NCBI GenBank assembly: GCA_964551315.1
Contig: CAZKCM010000018.1
Coordinates: forward strand, 1 to 64,000
DNA length: 64,000 nucleotides
Origin: Virgifigura sp964551315
GTDB taxonomy: Bacteria; Pseudomonadota; Alphaproteobacteria; Dongiales; Dongiaceae
Reading direction: 5' to 3'
Shown piece after piece: positions 33,150 through 44,446 of the stretch. Both the position numbers and the translations under genes were made by a program. Positions within the stretch are counted from its first letter, which is position 1; each line of letters begins with the position of its first letter. Below the pieces are notes generated by a model. The model had not been told where the DNA came from, ran no database searches, and saw only the letters and a list, made by a program, of their open reading frames with translations.

Positions 33150-35967
33150 AGGGCTGATCCGTCGCCAGCAGTTTCTCGAGAATCGCCAACGCCGCATCGC
33201 GGTCGCCTGCCGCGTGCAGCGCGTACGCCAGGTGATACTGGATATCGAGGTTCGTCGGTGCCGCGCTTGCCGCCTCGCGGAGCAGCTCCAGCCCTTCCGG
33301 CGTCTGGGCCGACTGGACGAGGAGCCAACCCAGCGTATCGGCGATCTCCGGAGAGGAGGGCGCCAGCTGCCGGGCCCGCCGGGCGTAGTCCAGGGCGTTG
33401 GGCTGGTTCAGCTCGTTCTTGAGCCAGGCCAGGTTGTTCAGGACGGCGGCGTCGTTCGGGTTCACGGCCGCCAGCCTCTCGTAGTGTTGCGCGGCGGCCT
33501 CGTAGTCGCCTGTTTCGAGCAGAGCCGAAGCGAGGGCGAGCCGCGCCGAGTGATCGTCCTCGTGGCTTTCCACCCAGTCCTTGAGGTTGGCCACCGCCGC
33601 GTCCATCTCGCCGGCCGACCGCCGGGCCAGGAACAGGTCGATCGCCAGGGACGAGACCGGATTCTCCTGGAACGCCTGGGTGAGGACCGAGACGGCCTCG
33701 CCGGTCCGGCCGAGCCGCATCAGCACGTCCGACTTGAGCTGCGCCGCGGCCACGGCGTTGTCCGCCTTCAGCCGGTCGGCGATCCGCAGCGCCTCCTCCG
33801 GCCGCTCCTCGGACATGGCGAAGTTGATGAGGCCGGCTGCCGCAGCGGCATTTCCCGGATCCTTCGCCTGCAGATCGATGAGGACCTGCCGCGCCTCGTC
33901 CTTCCGGTCGGCGGCGTAGAGCGCATCGGCGAGCGCGAGCTGAAGCCGCTCCGAATCCGGCTGAAGCGCCGCCGCCGTCTGGAACAGCTCGGCGGACTCG
34001 GCCGAGGCGCCGGCGTCGAACAGCGCACCGGCGGCGAAGGCGATGGTCTCCGCGTCGTCAAGCGCCATTTCGGCCAGTTCCCGGGCCACCGGGACGACGG
34101 GTTCGCGCTGCCCGTTCCGCAGATAGGAGATGATCAATGCCCGCCGGACCGCCCTGCTGTCGGGCATCGCGGCCCGGGCGGATTCGAGCAGTTCGTATGT
34201 CTCGTCCGGGCGGCCCTGGCTCAACAGGAACTCGGCCAGGCGCAGGGTCATCCGCTCGTCTTTCGGGTTCCGCTCCAGGCGGTCCCGCATCCGGTTCTCG
34301 ACCGCCTCCGGATTGCCGGCACGCAGGTCGAGCCGGTCGAGGTTCGACAGGGCCGAAAGGAAGTCGGGATTGATCGCCAAGGCTTCCTCGAAGCGTTGGC
34401 GCGCCGTCTCTTCGTCCCCGCGCGCCACATGCACGCCGCCCTCGATGTTGAGGACCACGGGGTTATCCGGATGCTGCGATTTCAGCCGCTCGACCTCTTC
34501 GAGGGCCGCGTCGAAATCGCGGGTCCGCAGGTAGTCGAGGACCAGCAGGATCCGTCTCGACAGATCGTCCGGCTGCAGAAGCTCGCCCTCCGGCAGAGCC
34601 GCCTGGCGCGCCGCCGTTTCCGCTCCCGCGCTCTCGCCGGCGGGCGCCTCGCCGCTGGGAACGTCGCCCGCGGGGATCTCGCCGATGCCGAGCGACGGGC
34701 CGAGCAGGGTCAGCGCCGTGCGCGCCTGCTGGACGACGGCCGGGTTGCCCGACCGCTCGATCTGCTCGAAGATCTTGGCCGCCTCGTCATATCTCGCGGT
34801 CCGCATGTAACCGCTGGCGAGCAGCTGCAGCGCGGCCGCGTCGTCGGGATGCTCCTGGACCAGAGGTTCGAGAAGCTCGACCGCCGACTCCGGCTCGCCT
34901 TGGCGCAGGTGAACGAGCGCCAGCAGGCGCTTCGCCGCCGTGTTCTGCGGTTGGGCGCGGACATATCGCGTCAGCATGTCGTTGGCCTGGGCGTACTGCC
35001 CTGTGCTGAACTTGATGAGACCACCCAGCAGAAGCCCCGGGATGAAGTCCCGCATCTCGTCCTGAATCGTCAGGTACAGCCGGTCCGCCTCGTTGTACTC
35101 GCCCCGGGCGAAATGGACGCCCGCCTGCAGATACTTCGCGAAGCGATGATCGGGCTGGCGCTCGAGCACCGCCGCGACCTCCCTCTCGCCTTCTTCGAGC
35201 TTGCCGGTCTGCAGGAGGGCTTGCGCCCGGCCGAGATGGACGCGCGTATCGCCCGGCCGGATGCGGTTCGCCCGTTCGAGCGCGTCCAGCGCCCCGGCGA
35301 ACTGCCGCTCGCGGAGCGCCATCTCGGCCTTCAGCAGCCAGCCGTCGAAGAACTCCGGATCGATGTCGAGCGCGGTCTGCAGGGTATCGCGGGCGGTCTC
35401 GAGGTCACCCCGGGCGGCCTGCAGCCGGGCGAGCGCGAAATGCGCACCGACCGCCTTGGGGTCCGAGTCCAGGATCTCACGGTACAGCGCCTCCGCCTTC
35501 TCCGGCTCGCCGAGGCCGAAATGGGCGTTGCCCCGAAGCAGGATCTTCTGCCGGTGCAGTTCCGGCGTCGCGGCCTCCGGCGAGATGGCCGACAGGACCG
35601 CGTCGTATTTCTGCTGCATCAGCAGGGCGTTGCCGAGCAGGATCTCCGTCTCGTCGCTGGGGCGCGCGCTCAGGGCCCGGCGCAGTTCCTTTTCGGCCGA
35701 GGGGCCGTCTCCCGCCTGCAGATACAGCTGGCCGAGCAGGAGCCGGGCGTCGGCATTGTCGGGATTCTGCTGCAGGGCGTTGCGGAGCTGGATGATCGCC
35801 GCGGCGGCGTTGCCGCTCTCGAGTTGCTTCAGCGCATCCTCGTAGAAGGACCGGGACCGCTCCTCCTCGATCGACACCGCCGATGCGCCGGAGGCTGCCC
35901 CCAGGACGAGCAGGGCCGTCATGCTCGAGCTGAGCAGGAGGGATCGGAGGAATCGTCGTTCGCGCAT
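33100..35967 (-). CDS. prsT: XrtA/PEP-CTERM-system TPR protein PrsT
   Basis: A 955-residue exported protein almost wholly made of tetratricopeptide repeats, with about 20 recognisable units from residue 35 on (for example AIIQLRNALQQNPDNADARL and LYREILDSDPKAVGAHFALA). Length and repeat plan fit the PEP-CTERM TPR family (TIGR02917). Most members are lipoproteins, but here the signal peptide (MTALLVLGAASGASAVS) has no lipobox cysteine, so this one is probably periplasmic. A low-complexity Glu/Pro/Ser/Ala linker near residue 440 splits the repeats. It probably scaffolds assembly in the envelope. prsR lies 113 bases upstream. Confidence 0.92.
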   Translation of the reverse strand: MRERRFLRSLLLSSSMTALLVLGAASGASAVSIEEERSRSFYEDALKQLESGNAAAAIIQLRNALQQNPDNADARLLLGQLYLQAGDGPSAEKELRRALSARPSDETEILLGNALLMQQKYDAVLSAISPEAATPELHRQKILLRGNAHFGLGEPEKAEALYREILDSDPKAVGAHFALARLQAARGDLETARDTLQTALDIDPEFFDGWLLKAEMALRERQFAGALDALERANRIRPGDTRVHLGRAQALLQTGKLEEGEREVAAVLERQPDHRFAKYLQAGVHFARGEYNEADRLYLTIQDEMRDFIPGLLLGGLIKFSTGQYAQANDMLTRYVRAQPQNTAAKRLLALVHLRQGEPESAVELLEPLVQEHPDDAAALQLLASGYMRTARYDEAAKIFEQIERSGNPAVVQQARTALTLLGPSLGIGEIPAGDVPSGEAPAGESAGAETAARQAALPEGELLQPDDLSRRILLVLDYLRTRDFDAALEEVERLKSQHPDNPVVLNIEGGVHVARGDEETARQRFEEALAINPDFLSALSNLDRLDLRAGNPEAVENRMRDRLERNPKDERMTLRLAEFLLSQGRPDETYELLESARAAMPDSRAVRRALIISYLRNGQREPVVPVARELAEMALDDAETIAFAAGALFDAGASAESAELFQTAAALQPDSERLQLALADALYAADRKDEARQVLIDLQAKDPGNAAAAAGLINFAMSEERPEEALRIADRLKADNAVAAAQLKSDVLMRLGRTGEAVSVLTQAFQENPVSSLAIDLFLARRSAGEMDAAVANLKDWVESHEDDHSARLALASALLETGDYEAAAQHYERLAAVNPNDAAVLNNLAWLKNELNQPNALDYARRARQLAPSSPEIADTLGWLLVQSAQTPEGLELLREAASAAPTNLDIQYHLAYALHAAGDRDAALAILEKLLATDQPFTEREAAKLLLTELRG

Positions 35968-36080
35968 GGTGTTCCTTCACTCGTAAGGGTGAAAGCTCGA
36001 CGGATGCTTCCGCATGCCGCCATGATAAGGGCTTCCCGCCGGCAGGCGAAGGCGCTTTTGGGACGGTGGTTCGGGCGCTC

Positions 36081-37432
<1,352 letters not shown>

Positions 37433-37436
<4 letters not shown>

Positions 37437-39574
37437 TGTTCCGTCTCGTTCAATGCCGCTTCCTGCGCAGGCTGAGCGCTCGCCGAAGGGTCGCCGCTGG
37501 AGGCCAGCGGCAGCAGGAGCCGGACTGTCGTACCGGCACCGACCTGGCTTTCCACCTCGATCCGTCCCCCCCAGCCTTCAGCCAGCTCTCGGGCCTGATA
37601 CATGCCGATACCAAATCCGCCGCCTTTGGTCGAGGCGAAGGGCTCGAACAGCTTCCGCTCGATGAAGGCCTGGGTCATGCCCGGCCCGTTGTCCGCGATC
37701 TCGATCACGGCGTCGCCGCGCCGGGCGCGGCAGCGAATCTCGACCCGTCCGTCGGTTCCCACCGCCTCCAGGGAATTTTGAACCAGATTGTCAAGAATTC
37801 CCGACAAAGCCATGCGATCGGCGCGAACCTGGATGCCGTCCTCGATCGTGCCGACCCGCAGCACCTCGCGGAGAGGCTTCTTGCGCTCCAAGAGCTCGTT
37901 GAGGAGTGGCGCGAGCGCCACGGCTTCGCCGGCCGGCTCCGAATCGGCGCCTTCGCGCAGGCGGACCAGCATTGCCTGCATTTTTTCCACCGAGCCGCGC
38001 ACGGTTTCCAGGACGTCGCGCTGAAATTCCGGGTTGTTGCCGTGGCGTTCGGCGTGATGGAGGATCAGCGAGAGCTGGCTCACAAGGTTCTTCAGGTCGT
38101 GCGCGACGAAGCTGAACCTCTTGCTCAGCCGCTCGAATCGCTGCGCCTCAATCAGTGCGCGCGTCGCCTGCTCCTCGGCGATGTAGCTGCCGATCTGAAC
38201 GCCGAGGATGTCGAGAAGGTCTTCGTCCTCCCAGTTGAGCGCCCGCGGCGCCCGGGGCTGTCCCACCAGGATGGCGCCGACGATCTGGCCGCGGGCCCTG
38301 AGCGGGATCAGCAGCCACGGGGCTTCGAGGCCCTGGATCCAGGTGGTCACCTCCGCGGCCCGGTCGGGATTCTCGCCCGGAAGCTCGATCCCGCCGCGGA
38401 GGTTCAGCACCTCCTCGGACCGCTCCATCTGTTCGACCAGCGCGGCCGGCAGGGTGGGGCGGGTGGCGGCGCAGGCCCACTGGACGCGGCCGGCCAGCGA
38501 ATAGATGTCGCCGCGCCCGCGCAGATAAAGCGCGCCGGCGCTGCATTCCAGGACGTCGGCCATGGCCTGGACGGCCCGGTTGTAGAGGGTGCCTCCCTCG
38601 TCGCCCGCCGACATCGTGCGGATAAATCGCAGCCATTCGTGTCGGTAGTCATAGGCGAAGGCGAAGAAGTTCTGCGCGATGAACATCTTCATCCGCGCGC
38701 GAAGCTGGCCCGACAGCAGCAGCACGGCCAGCACCATGGCGGCGCCGGAGAAGAACAGCATCTGCAGGACCGGGCCCCAGGTCAGGTTCAGCTCGCGCAT
38801 CAGATAGCCGATGCCGGCGACGGCCAGCAGATAGATGCCGCTGCCGAGCAGCGCCGTGGTCTGCAGCACGGCGGCGCGGGAGACGCCGACGTCGAAGGAC
38901 AGCGTGCGGATGCGCGCCGCGGCGACGAGGACGAAGGGCACGACCGCCGCGTTCACCAGGGGGCGCGCGGCGGCGATGACGGGGTCTATCTGTTTGAACA
39001 GCAGGGCCGCGGAATAGAGGAACAGGTCGAAGGCGAACAGCCCGCCGAGCCCGATCAGGAGGTGCTTGAAGGCCCAGCGCGCCCCGGCCGCGGTCTGCCT
39101 GAACAGGTTTTCGACCAGCAGGAGCCCGAGGATGGCGAGCGCCAGATGCGCGAACAGGCCGAGCCCGGGCAGGGACCCCATCTCGCTCCAGGCACTTCCC
39201 TCCAGCGCGGCGGCAGCACCGAGGCCGATCAGCGCGAGGCCGACGGCGGCCAGGGGGTCGCGCCACACCTGCGCCGCGGTGTCGCCCCGGGCAAGCAGCC
39301 CCCGGATCACCAGCATGAAGAAGATCCAGCCGCCCGTCCGCGCAAGCTCGGCCAGGGGTTCGACGGCGGTGGGGCGCGCGGGAATCAGCCCGACCACGGC
39401 AACGGCCGCGGCCCACAGCACCGTCAGCGCCGTCGCCGCGATGAGCGCGAGGCCGAGCCCGCGCCGCCGCCACCCGCTCACGAGGAACACGGTCAGCAGC
39501 AGATAGGCGCCGGCGGCGATGCCGTGGGTGATGACGCCGATCATTTCATCCGGTCGTTCAAGAACCGCGAGCAA
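37433..39574 (-). CDS. prsK: XrtA/PEP-CTERM-system histidine kinase PrsK
   Basis: A 713-residue membrane sensor kinase. About nine N-terminal helices (residues 15-290) are followed by a GAF domain (about 320-475), a histidine-phosphotransfer region with FVAHDLKNLVSQLSLILHH, and an ATPase with NLVQNSLEAVG, EIADNGPGM and GGFGIGMYQARELAEGWGG. The arrangement matches TIGR02916. It pairs with PrsR, whose gene overlaps by 4 bases. The signal is probably the state of the envelope or lipid carrier (inferred). The 175 bases upstream are AT-rich, with a run at 39601-39645. Confidence 0.93.
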
Positions 39575-39749
39575 CGTTCACATCCGCTGGCGAAAAGGCC
39601 TCATAATATTTTGAAATATAACACTATAGCGGGCCCAATTTCGAATGAATTCGGGGCCGTTTCCCGCCTTTCCTCCGATCGGCGTTTCGGCCGCGCCGGC
39701 CCTCCCCCGGTGGTACCCGGGCATTCCTGGGCCGATCTTGTCGCGGCGA

Positions 39750-40850
39750 TCAGCGCCCCCGGTTTCGGCCGGTCAGCCAGCGGGCGGCGCGGCGCACGGC
39801 CTTCGGCCCGAGGTTTCGCAGCGCGTAGGCAAGGCCGGCCGGGGTCGCGGGCTCGTAGGCGATCAGGCCCCAACGCTGGCGCCGCTCCGGCAGCCAGAGC
39901 CGCTTATAGGGGTCGTCGCCGCGGCCGAAGTCGATCTCCTCCGTCCGGTCGTCCTGGAAGGCATGGCGCAGCAAGTGGTGGGTCAGGATCGATCCCGCCG
40001 AATAGCGCTTCACCGCCTCCAGATGGGCCAGCTTGAAGATCGTCGTGCGGCCCCGGTGGGTAACCCAGAGCTGCGCCGCGACCGGCCGGTCGTCGAGCCG
40101 GAGGACCCCGACCGACACCGCGCCGGCCGCGAGTCCGGTCCGGATCAGGCCGGGCGCGAAGCCGCGATAGGGTTCCGGGGCCTTCCAGCTCTGGGCGTAG
40201 ACCGTCTCGTAGGCGGCGACGGCGGCCTCGGCGTCCTCGGGCGCGCGGAGCAGCTCGATCGTCACGCGATGCTCGCGCCGCAGCTTCCGCTCCTTCCGCG
40301 CCACGGTGTTTCGGAGGCTGGCGTCGCGGCCGGCCCAATAGGCGTCGAAATCAAGGCCGTCCGGCCGCAGGTACCAGTTGCCGAACTGCGGGTAGGTTTC
40401 GACCAGATAGCCGGCCGCGCGCAGGCCGGCGTGCAGCGCGTCGAAGGAGGGCGAGGGGGCGTCGAGCGCGTCGAAGGCGATCCGGTCCGGTCGGTCCGCG
40501 GCGCGGCGCAGGCCTCGCCCCCATTCGGCGATGCGGGCGGCGCCGTCCGGCGCCTCGGCGATGCCGGTGAGCGAGAAGCCGCAGCTATAGTAATTGCTCA
40601 GGCCGGCGAGCGTTCGCGCCCGCAGCGGCCCAAATCGGTCCGGCCGCGTCCGCATGAACAGGACGATGGGCCGGCCCGGCCCGTCGGAAAGCTCGATCAG
40701 CGCCAGCCGGTCCCCGGGGTCGAGGCAGGTCGCCGCGAAGTTCCGGTACCAGGGGAGAGAGCAGTAATAGCTTTCGGCCGCCTCGAGCGCCGCCGCGGAT
40801 CGAGCCTGCGCGGACAGGTCATCGATCCGATCAACGACCGAAACGATCAT
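39750..40850 (-). CDS. GNAT/FemAB-fold acyltransferase of the exopolysaccharide locus
   Basis: A 366-residue protein of the Acetyltransf_6/CelD-like group. The core shows SLRNTVARKERKLRREH, VAAYETVYAQSWKAPE, VSVGVLRLDDRPVAAQLWVTHRGRTTIFKLAH and SAGSILTHHLLRHAF, then EIDFGRGDDPYKRLW. Related proteins occur in many exopolysaccharide clusters and probably transfer an acyl or aminoacyl group to a sugar or lipid carrier. The ATG at 40850 overlaps the stop of the amidotransferase gene as ATGA. Longer frames to 41783 run antisense-like through that gene and are rejected. It is the last gene of the 13.5-kb minus-strand operon. Confidence 0.82.
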   Translation of the reverse strand: MIVSVVDRIDDLSAQARSAAALEAAESYYCSLPWYRNFAATCLDPGDRLALIELSDGPGRPIVLFMRTRPDRFGPLRARTLAGLSNYYSCGFSLTGIAEAPDGAARIAEWGRGLRRAADRPDRIAFDALDAPSPSFDALHAGLRAAGYLVETYPQFGNWYLRPDGLDFDAYWAGRDASLRNTVARKERKLRREHRVTIELLRAPEDAEAAVAAYETVYAQSWKAPEPYRGFAPGLIRTGLAAGAVSVGVLRLDDRPVAAQLWVTHRGRTTIFKLAHLEAVKRYSAGSILTHHLLRHAFQDDRTEEIDFGRGDDPYKRLWLPERRQRWGLIAYEPATPAGLAYALRNLGPKAVRRAARWLTGRNRGR

Positions 40851-42784
40851 TCGGCCGCTTCCGGCGCGGCGGATCGCGGCCCCGTCGCGCGGGATTCGAG
40901 CCACGGTCGGCGCAGAAACGCATCGAACATGATCAGGGCCCAGAGGGTGCGGCCGTGGTCGACCCGGCCGCTTCGGTGCTCCGTGGCCAGACGGCGCAGG
41001 AAGCCGCCGTCGAACAGCCCGCAGTCGGTGAGCTTCGAGGCGGAGACGAGCGCTTCGACATGGCCGGCGAGCTCGTTGCGAAGCCAGGATCGGAGGGGGA
41101 CGGAGAACCCCTGCTTCGGTCGGTAGAGCAGATCGTGCGGAAGGAGCGGCTCGACCGCCTTCTTCAGGAGGTACTTGCCGCCGGTGCCGCGGATCTTGAG
41201 GTGCAGCGGCAGCCCGGCCGCCCACTCGACGAGCCGGTGGTCCAGCAGGGGGGTGCGGACCTCCAGCGAGTTGGCCATGCTGGCGCGATCGACCTTCGTC
41301 AGCATGCCGCCGGCGAGCCAGGTCTTCAGGTCGATGTACTGCGCCCGGGCGACCGGGTCCTCGGTCCCGGCGCGGGCGCCGTGCTCGCGCAGCACCTCGA
41401 TGGCCTCGTATCCGTCGAGCGCGGCCCGGAAATCTCCGCTGTAGAGCCTGCGGCGCAGCGGCGTCGGCAAGAGCGTCACCGCCCGGAAATAGCCGCCGAC
41501 GGCGTCCTGGGACAACGCCTCGAAGGTCGCTTTGCCGCGCAGGAAGCGGGGCGCCCAGTCGAGCTTGGGGTAGACGGCCGCCAGCGTCCCGAACAGCGGG
41601 CGACGAAGGCCCGCCGGAAGCATCCGCTTGACCTGCTCCTCGCGCAGATGGAGGGCATAGCGCCGGTAGCCGGCGAACACCTCGTCGCCGCCGTCGCCGG
41701 AAAGCGCCACGGTGACCTTCTCGCGGGCGAGCGCGCTCAGCATGTAGGTCGGGAGGGCGGAGCTGTCGGCGAAGGGTTCGCAATAGGCGGCCGCCAGCCG
41801 GTCGATGAGGGCGTAGGCGTCGACGTCGACGCGTTTCGTGAAATGGGCGGTCCCATAGCGCTCCGCGACGGCTGCCGCGTAGCGCGATTCGTCGAAGCGC
41901 GCGTCGCCGAAGCCGATGGAGCAGGTTCGGATCGGTGTCGTCGAGGCCTGCGCCATGAAGGCGACGACGGCGCTCGAATCGACGCCGCCGGACAGGAAGG
42001 CGCCGAGCGGCACGTCCGAGATGAGGCGCATCCGCACGCTGTCGCGCAGGCGCTCGGCGAGTTCCGCCGTCAGCTCCGCTTCGGGGCGCCCGTCCGGCTC
42101 CGGGAAGCGCAGGTCCCAGTACGGAGTCGGCGCGGGCACGCCTTTCCCGCGGGTGAGGACGAGATGGTGCGCCGGCGGCAGCTTGCGGACGCCGCGGAAG
42201 ATGGTCTTCGGGTCGGGGACATAGCCGAAGGCGAAGTAGTCCTCCACCGCCTGGGTGTCGAGCTCCGGTTCCTCGGGCAGGCCGGCGACGACCGCCTGAA
42301 GCTCGGAGGCGAAGACGATCCGGTCATCGGCGATCGCATAGTAGAGCGGCTTCTTCCCGAGCCGGTCGCGCGCGAGGAACAGCGTCTGCCGGTCGGCGTC
42401 CCACAAGGCGAAGGCGTACATGCCGCGGAACCGTTCCAAGCAGGCCGCGCCCCATTCCTCCCAGGCATGGACCAAGACCTCCGTGTCGCATCGGGTCCGG
42501 AAGCGGTGCCCGCGCCGGGTCAGTTCTTCGGCGAGCTCTTGGAAGTTGTACAGCATGCCGTTGTAGATGACGGCGACGCTGCCGGTCTCGTTGAACATGG
42601 GCTGCCGGCCGCCGCCGACATCGATGATGGCGAGGCGGCGGTGGCCGAATCCGACTCCCGGCGCCTCGAAGATCTCGTCGCCGTCCGGGCCTCGGTGGGC
42701 GAGAAGGGCGTTCATGCGGGCGAGCCGCGCGCGGTCCACCGGCCGCGTGTCCCGCAGATCGACGATGCCGCTGATCCCGCACAT
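40847..42784 (-). CDS. XrtA/PEP-CTERM-system amidotransferase (asparagine-synthase-like)
   Basis: A 645-residue class II glutamine amidotransferase. Cys2 of MCGISGIVDLR is the N-terminal nucleophile after Met removal. The glutaminase domain runs to about residue 210. The ATP-pyrophosphatase domain has the PP-loop FLSGGVDSSAVVAF and SGDGGDEVFAGY. It resembles the TIGR03108 exosortase-A-associated group more than housekeeping AsnB and probably amidates a sugar or uronic acid of the polysaccharide. It is 21 bases downstream of xrtA and overlaps the GNAT gene by 4 bases. Confidence 0.93.
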   Translation of the reverse strand: MCGISGIVDLRDTRPVDRARLARMNALLAHRGPDGDEIFEAPGVGFGHRRLAIIDVGGGRQPMFNETGSVAVIYNGMLYNFQELAEELTRRGHRFRTRCDTEVLVHAWEEWGAACLERFRGMYAFALWDADRQTLFLARDRLGKKPLYYAIADDRIVFASELQAVVAGLPEEPELDTQAVEDYFAFGYVPDPKTIFRGVRKLPPAHHLVLTRGKGVPAPTPYWDLRFPEPDGRPEAELTAELAERLRDSVRMRLISDVPLGAFLSGGVDSSAVVAFMAQASTTPIRTCSIGFGDARFDESRYAAAVAERYGTAHFTKRVDVDAYALIDRLAAAYCEPFADSSALPTYMLSALAREKVTVALSGDGGDEVFAGYRRYALHLREEQVKRMLPAGLRRPLFGTLAAVYPKLDWAPRFLRGKATFEALSQDAVGGYFRAVTLLPTPLRRRLYSGDFRAALDGYEAIEVLREHGARAGTEDPVARAQYIDLKTWLAGGMLTKVDRASMANSLEVRTPLLDHRLVEWAAGLPLHLKIRGTGGKYLLKKAVEPLLPHDLLYRPKQGFSVPLRSWLRNELAGHVEALVSASKLTDCGLFDGGFLRRLATEHRSGRVDHGRTLWALIMFDAFLRRPWLESRATGPRSAAPEAAE

Positions 42785-42805
42785 GGCTGGCCTCGTTCGT
42801 CGCCG

Positions 42806-44419
42806 CTAATCCGTGCCGGTCCCGCCGAGCGCCCGCAGATAGGCCGACAGCGGCGCCGTCCCGTCCAGGAACCGTTCGATTGTCTCCTTTGCCTCCCCCG
42901 GGCCGTCATGAAATTCCGCGGCGATGGCGACCACGGCCGCTGCCGGATCCGACCCGAGAAGCCGGCCGCGCACCTGAAGAAGCTTGGCGACCAGCGGGCT
43001 GGCGGTGAATTGGCCGTCGATCCAGTACCAGGAGACGACCAGCCGCTGCGCCGCCCCCGAGGCGAGCCGGTCGAGCCGGGCCTCCGCCGGAAGGTCTTCC
43101 TGCCGGAGGGCGATTTGCCCCCGTTCCACGCGCCGCCAGGTCCGGCCATCCTCGAAGCTGTTGGCATAGTAGACGGCCTCGGCGCCCTGTCGCTGGTAGA
43201 CGTAATAGGCGACGAAGAAGTCGACGAACGCCCCGTCCTCCGCCCGGTACCTTTCGAGGACGATGCGGTCGGCGCCGGGGAACCGAGGCAGCCAGGACGG
43301 CCCCTCTGCCTCGACCCGGGTCCAACCGGGGTTGACCTCCGGCGGAACGTCCGAGGGGACCGTCGAGGTCGCCGGCGGGCGCATGATCGTCAGGGCGTAG
43401 CTCGGGGCAGCCAGAACGATCAGCAGCGCGACGACCGCCAGGCCGGTCCGCCACGGCCGCCGCTCCGCGGCGGCCCAGTCCGGCCCTTCCGAGGATTCGG
43501 CGAGCCGGCCGATCGGACGGTCGGTGAACAGGTTTCCGATCAGCAGCAGAACGATCATCACGGCGGTGAAGAAGCCCCAGCCGTAGACGATGTGGTCCAC
43601 CCCGGCGGCCAAGCGGTTGTCGGTCAGATGGGCGATGAGAATGATCCCGAACGCCCGGAAGCCGTTGGCGATGACCGGAACCACGAAGGCGAGGGCGAGG
43701 AAAGCCACCCACTTCCACCACTTGGTGTAGGCGAGATAGGCGAAGAGGGTCGCGACCACGACGTTGGCGATCAGGAACCGCACGCCGGCGCAGGCTTCGG
43801 CTACCTCGAACAGGCCGTTCGGGATGGTGATGAGGATGCCGTCGTGGAAGACAGGGATCCCGATCAGCCGAAGCAGCTTCACCGAGAAGACCGCCGTGAA
43901 CTGCTGCAGCGGCGGGATCAGAAAGTCGCCGACCGGGACCATGAAGAACAGGAACAGGAGCGGGAAGGCCAGCTTTGCCGCGATGCGCCGGCCGAATGCG
44001 AACAGGAACAGGGCGACCACCGTGCCGATCAGGCCGACATACTGGACGACCATCACGTCGGCGGCGCGGCCGAGCAGCCATCCGCAGGAAAAGGCCAGCA
44101 CGGCGAGAAGGGCCAGCGGCTCCTGCTCCGGCATCATCCGCCGCAGCTCGTCGCGGCGCATCCAGATAAGGAACAGGCTGATGGGAAGGACCAGAAAGCC
44201 GTGGTTGTAGGTGGTGGTTTTCCACCAGGTGGTCGCCATGGCGACCACCACGTCGGCGAGCAGGGCGACCAGCAGGGCGACCAGTACGCCGAACCAGCCG
44301 ATGGCCCGCGTCCAGGCCTGCGCTCTGGCCCGTTCCGATGGTCGGATCTCCGTCCGACGTTCCGCGTGATCCGTCATGTCGGGCTCGCGAGAAGCATCAT
44401 CGAGGCTCTCCGTCATCAT
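42806..44419 (-). CDS. xrtA: Exosortase A fused to an EpsI domain
   Basis: A 537-residue membrane protein. Residues about 40-300 form the eight-helix exosortase transpeptidase, which cleaves PEP-CTERM signals and attaches the proteins to the cell surface or a lipid-linked acceptor. The catalytic triad is visible: Cys210 in AEACAGVR, Arg255 in NGFRAF and His276 in VDHIVYGW. After a further helix (GLAVVALLIVLAAPSYALTI) a periplasmic EpsI domain fills residues about 340-537. In many loci XrtA and EpsI are separate proteins; here they are one. The start could also be ATG 44416 or ATG 44377. It lies centrally in the minus-strand operon. Confidence 0.94.
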   Translation of the reverse strand: MMTESLDDASREPDMTDHAERRTEIRPSERARAQAWTRAIGWFGVLVALLVALLADVVVAMATTWWKTTTYNHGFLVLPISLFLIWMRRDELRRMMPEQEPLALLAVLAFSCGWLLGRAADVMVVQYVGLIGTVVALFLFAFGRRIAAKLAFPLLFLFFMVPVGDFLIPPLQQFTAVFSVKLLRLIGIPVFHDGILITIPNGLFEVAEACAGVRFLIANVVVATLFAYLAYTKWWKWVAFLALAFVVPVIANGFRAFGIILIAHLTDNRLAAGVDHIVYGWGFFTAVMIVLLLIGNLFTDRPIGRLAESSEGPDWAAAERRPWRTGLAVVALLIVLAAPSYALTIMRPPATSTVPSDVPPEVNPGWTRVEAEGPSWLPRFPGADRIVLERYRAEDGAFVDFFVAYYVYQRQGAEAVYYANSFEDGRTWRRVERGQIALRQEDLPAEARLDRLASGAAQRLVVSWYWIDGQFTASPLVAKLLQVRGRLLGSDPAAAVVAIAAEFHDGPGEAKETIERFLDGTAPLSAYLRALGGTGTD

Positions 44420-44446
44420 CGCCGCCGGATCTCGACTTCCGCCGTG

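Noticed and set aside
39750..41783. A 677-residue GNAT protein
   Set aside because: The upstream 311 codons run through the amidotransferase gene in another frame. The ATGA overlap at 40850 gives a clean start.
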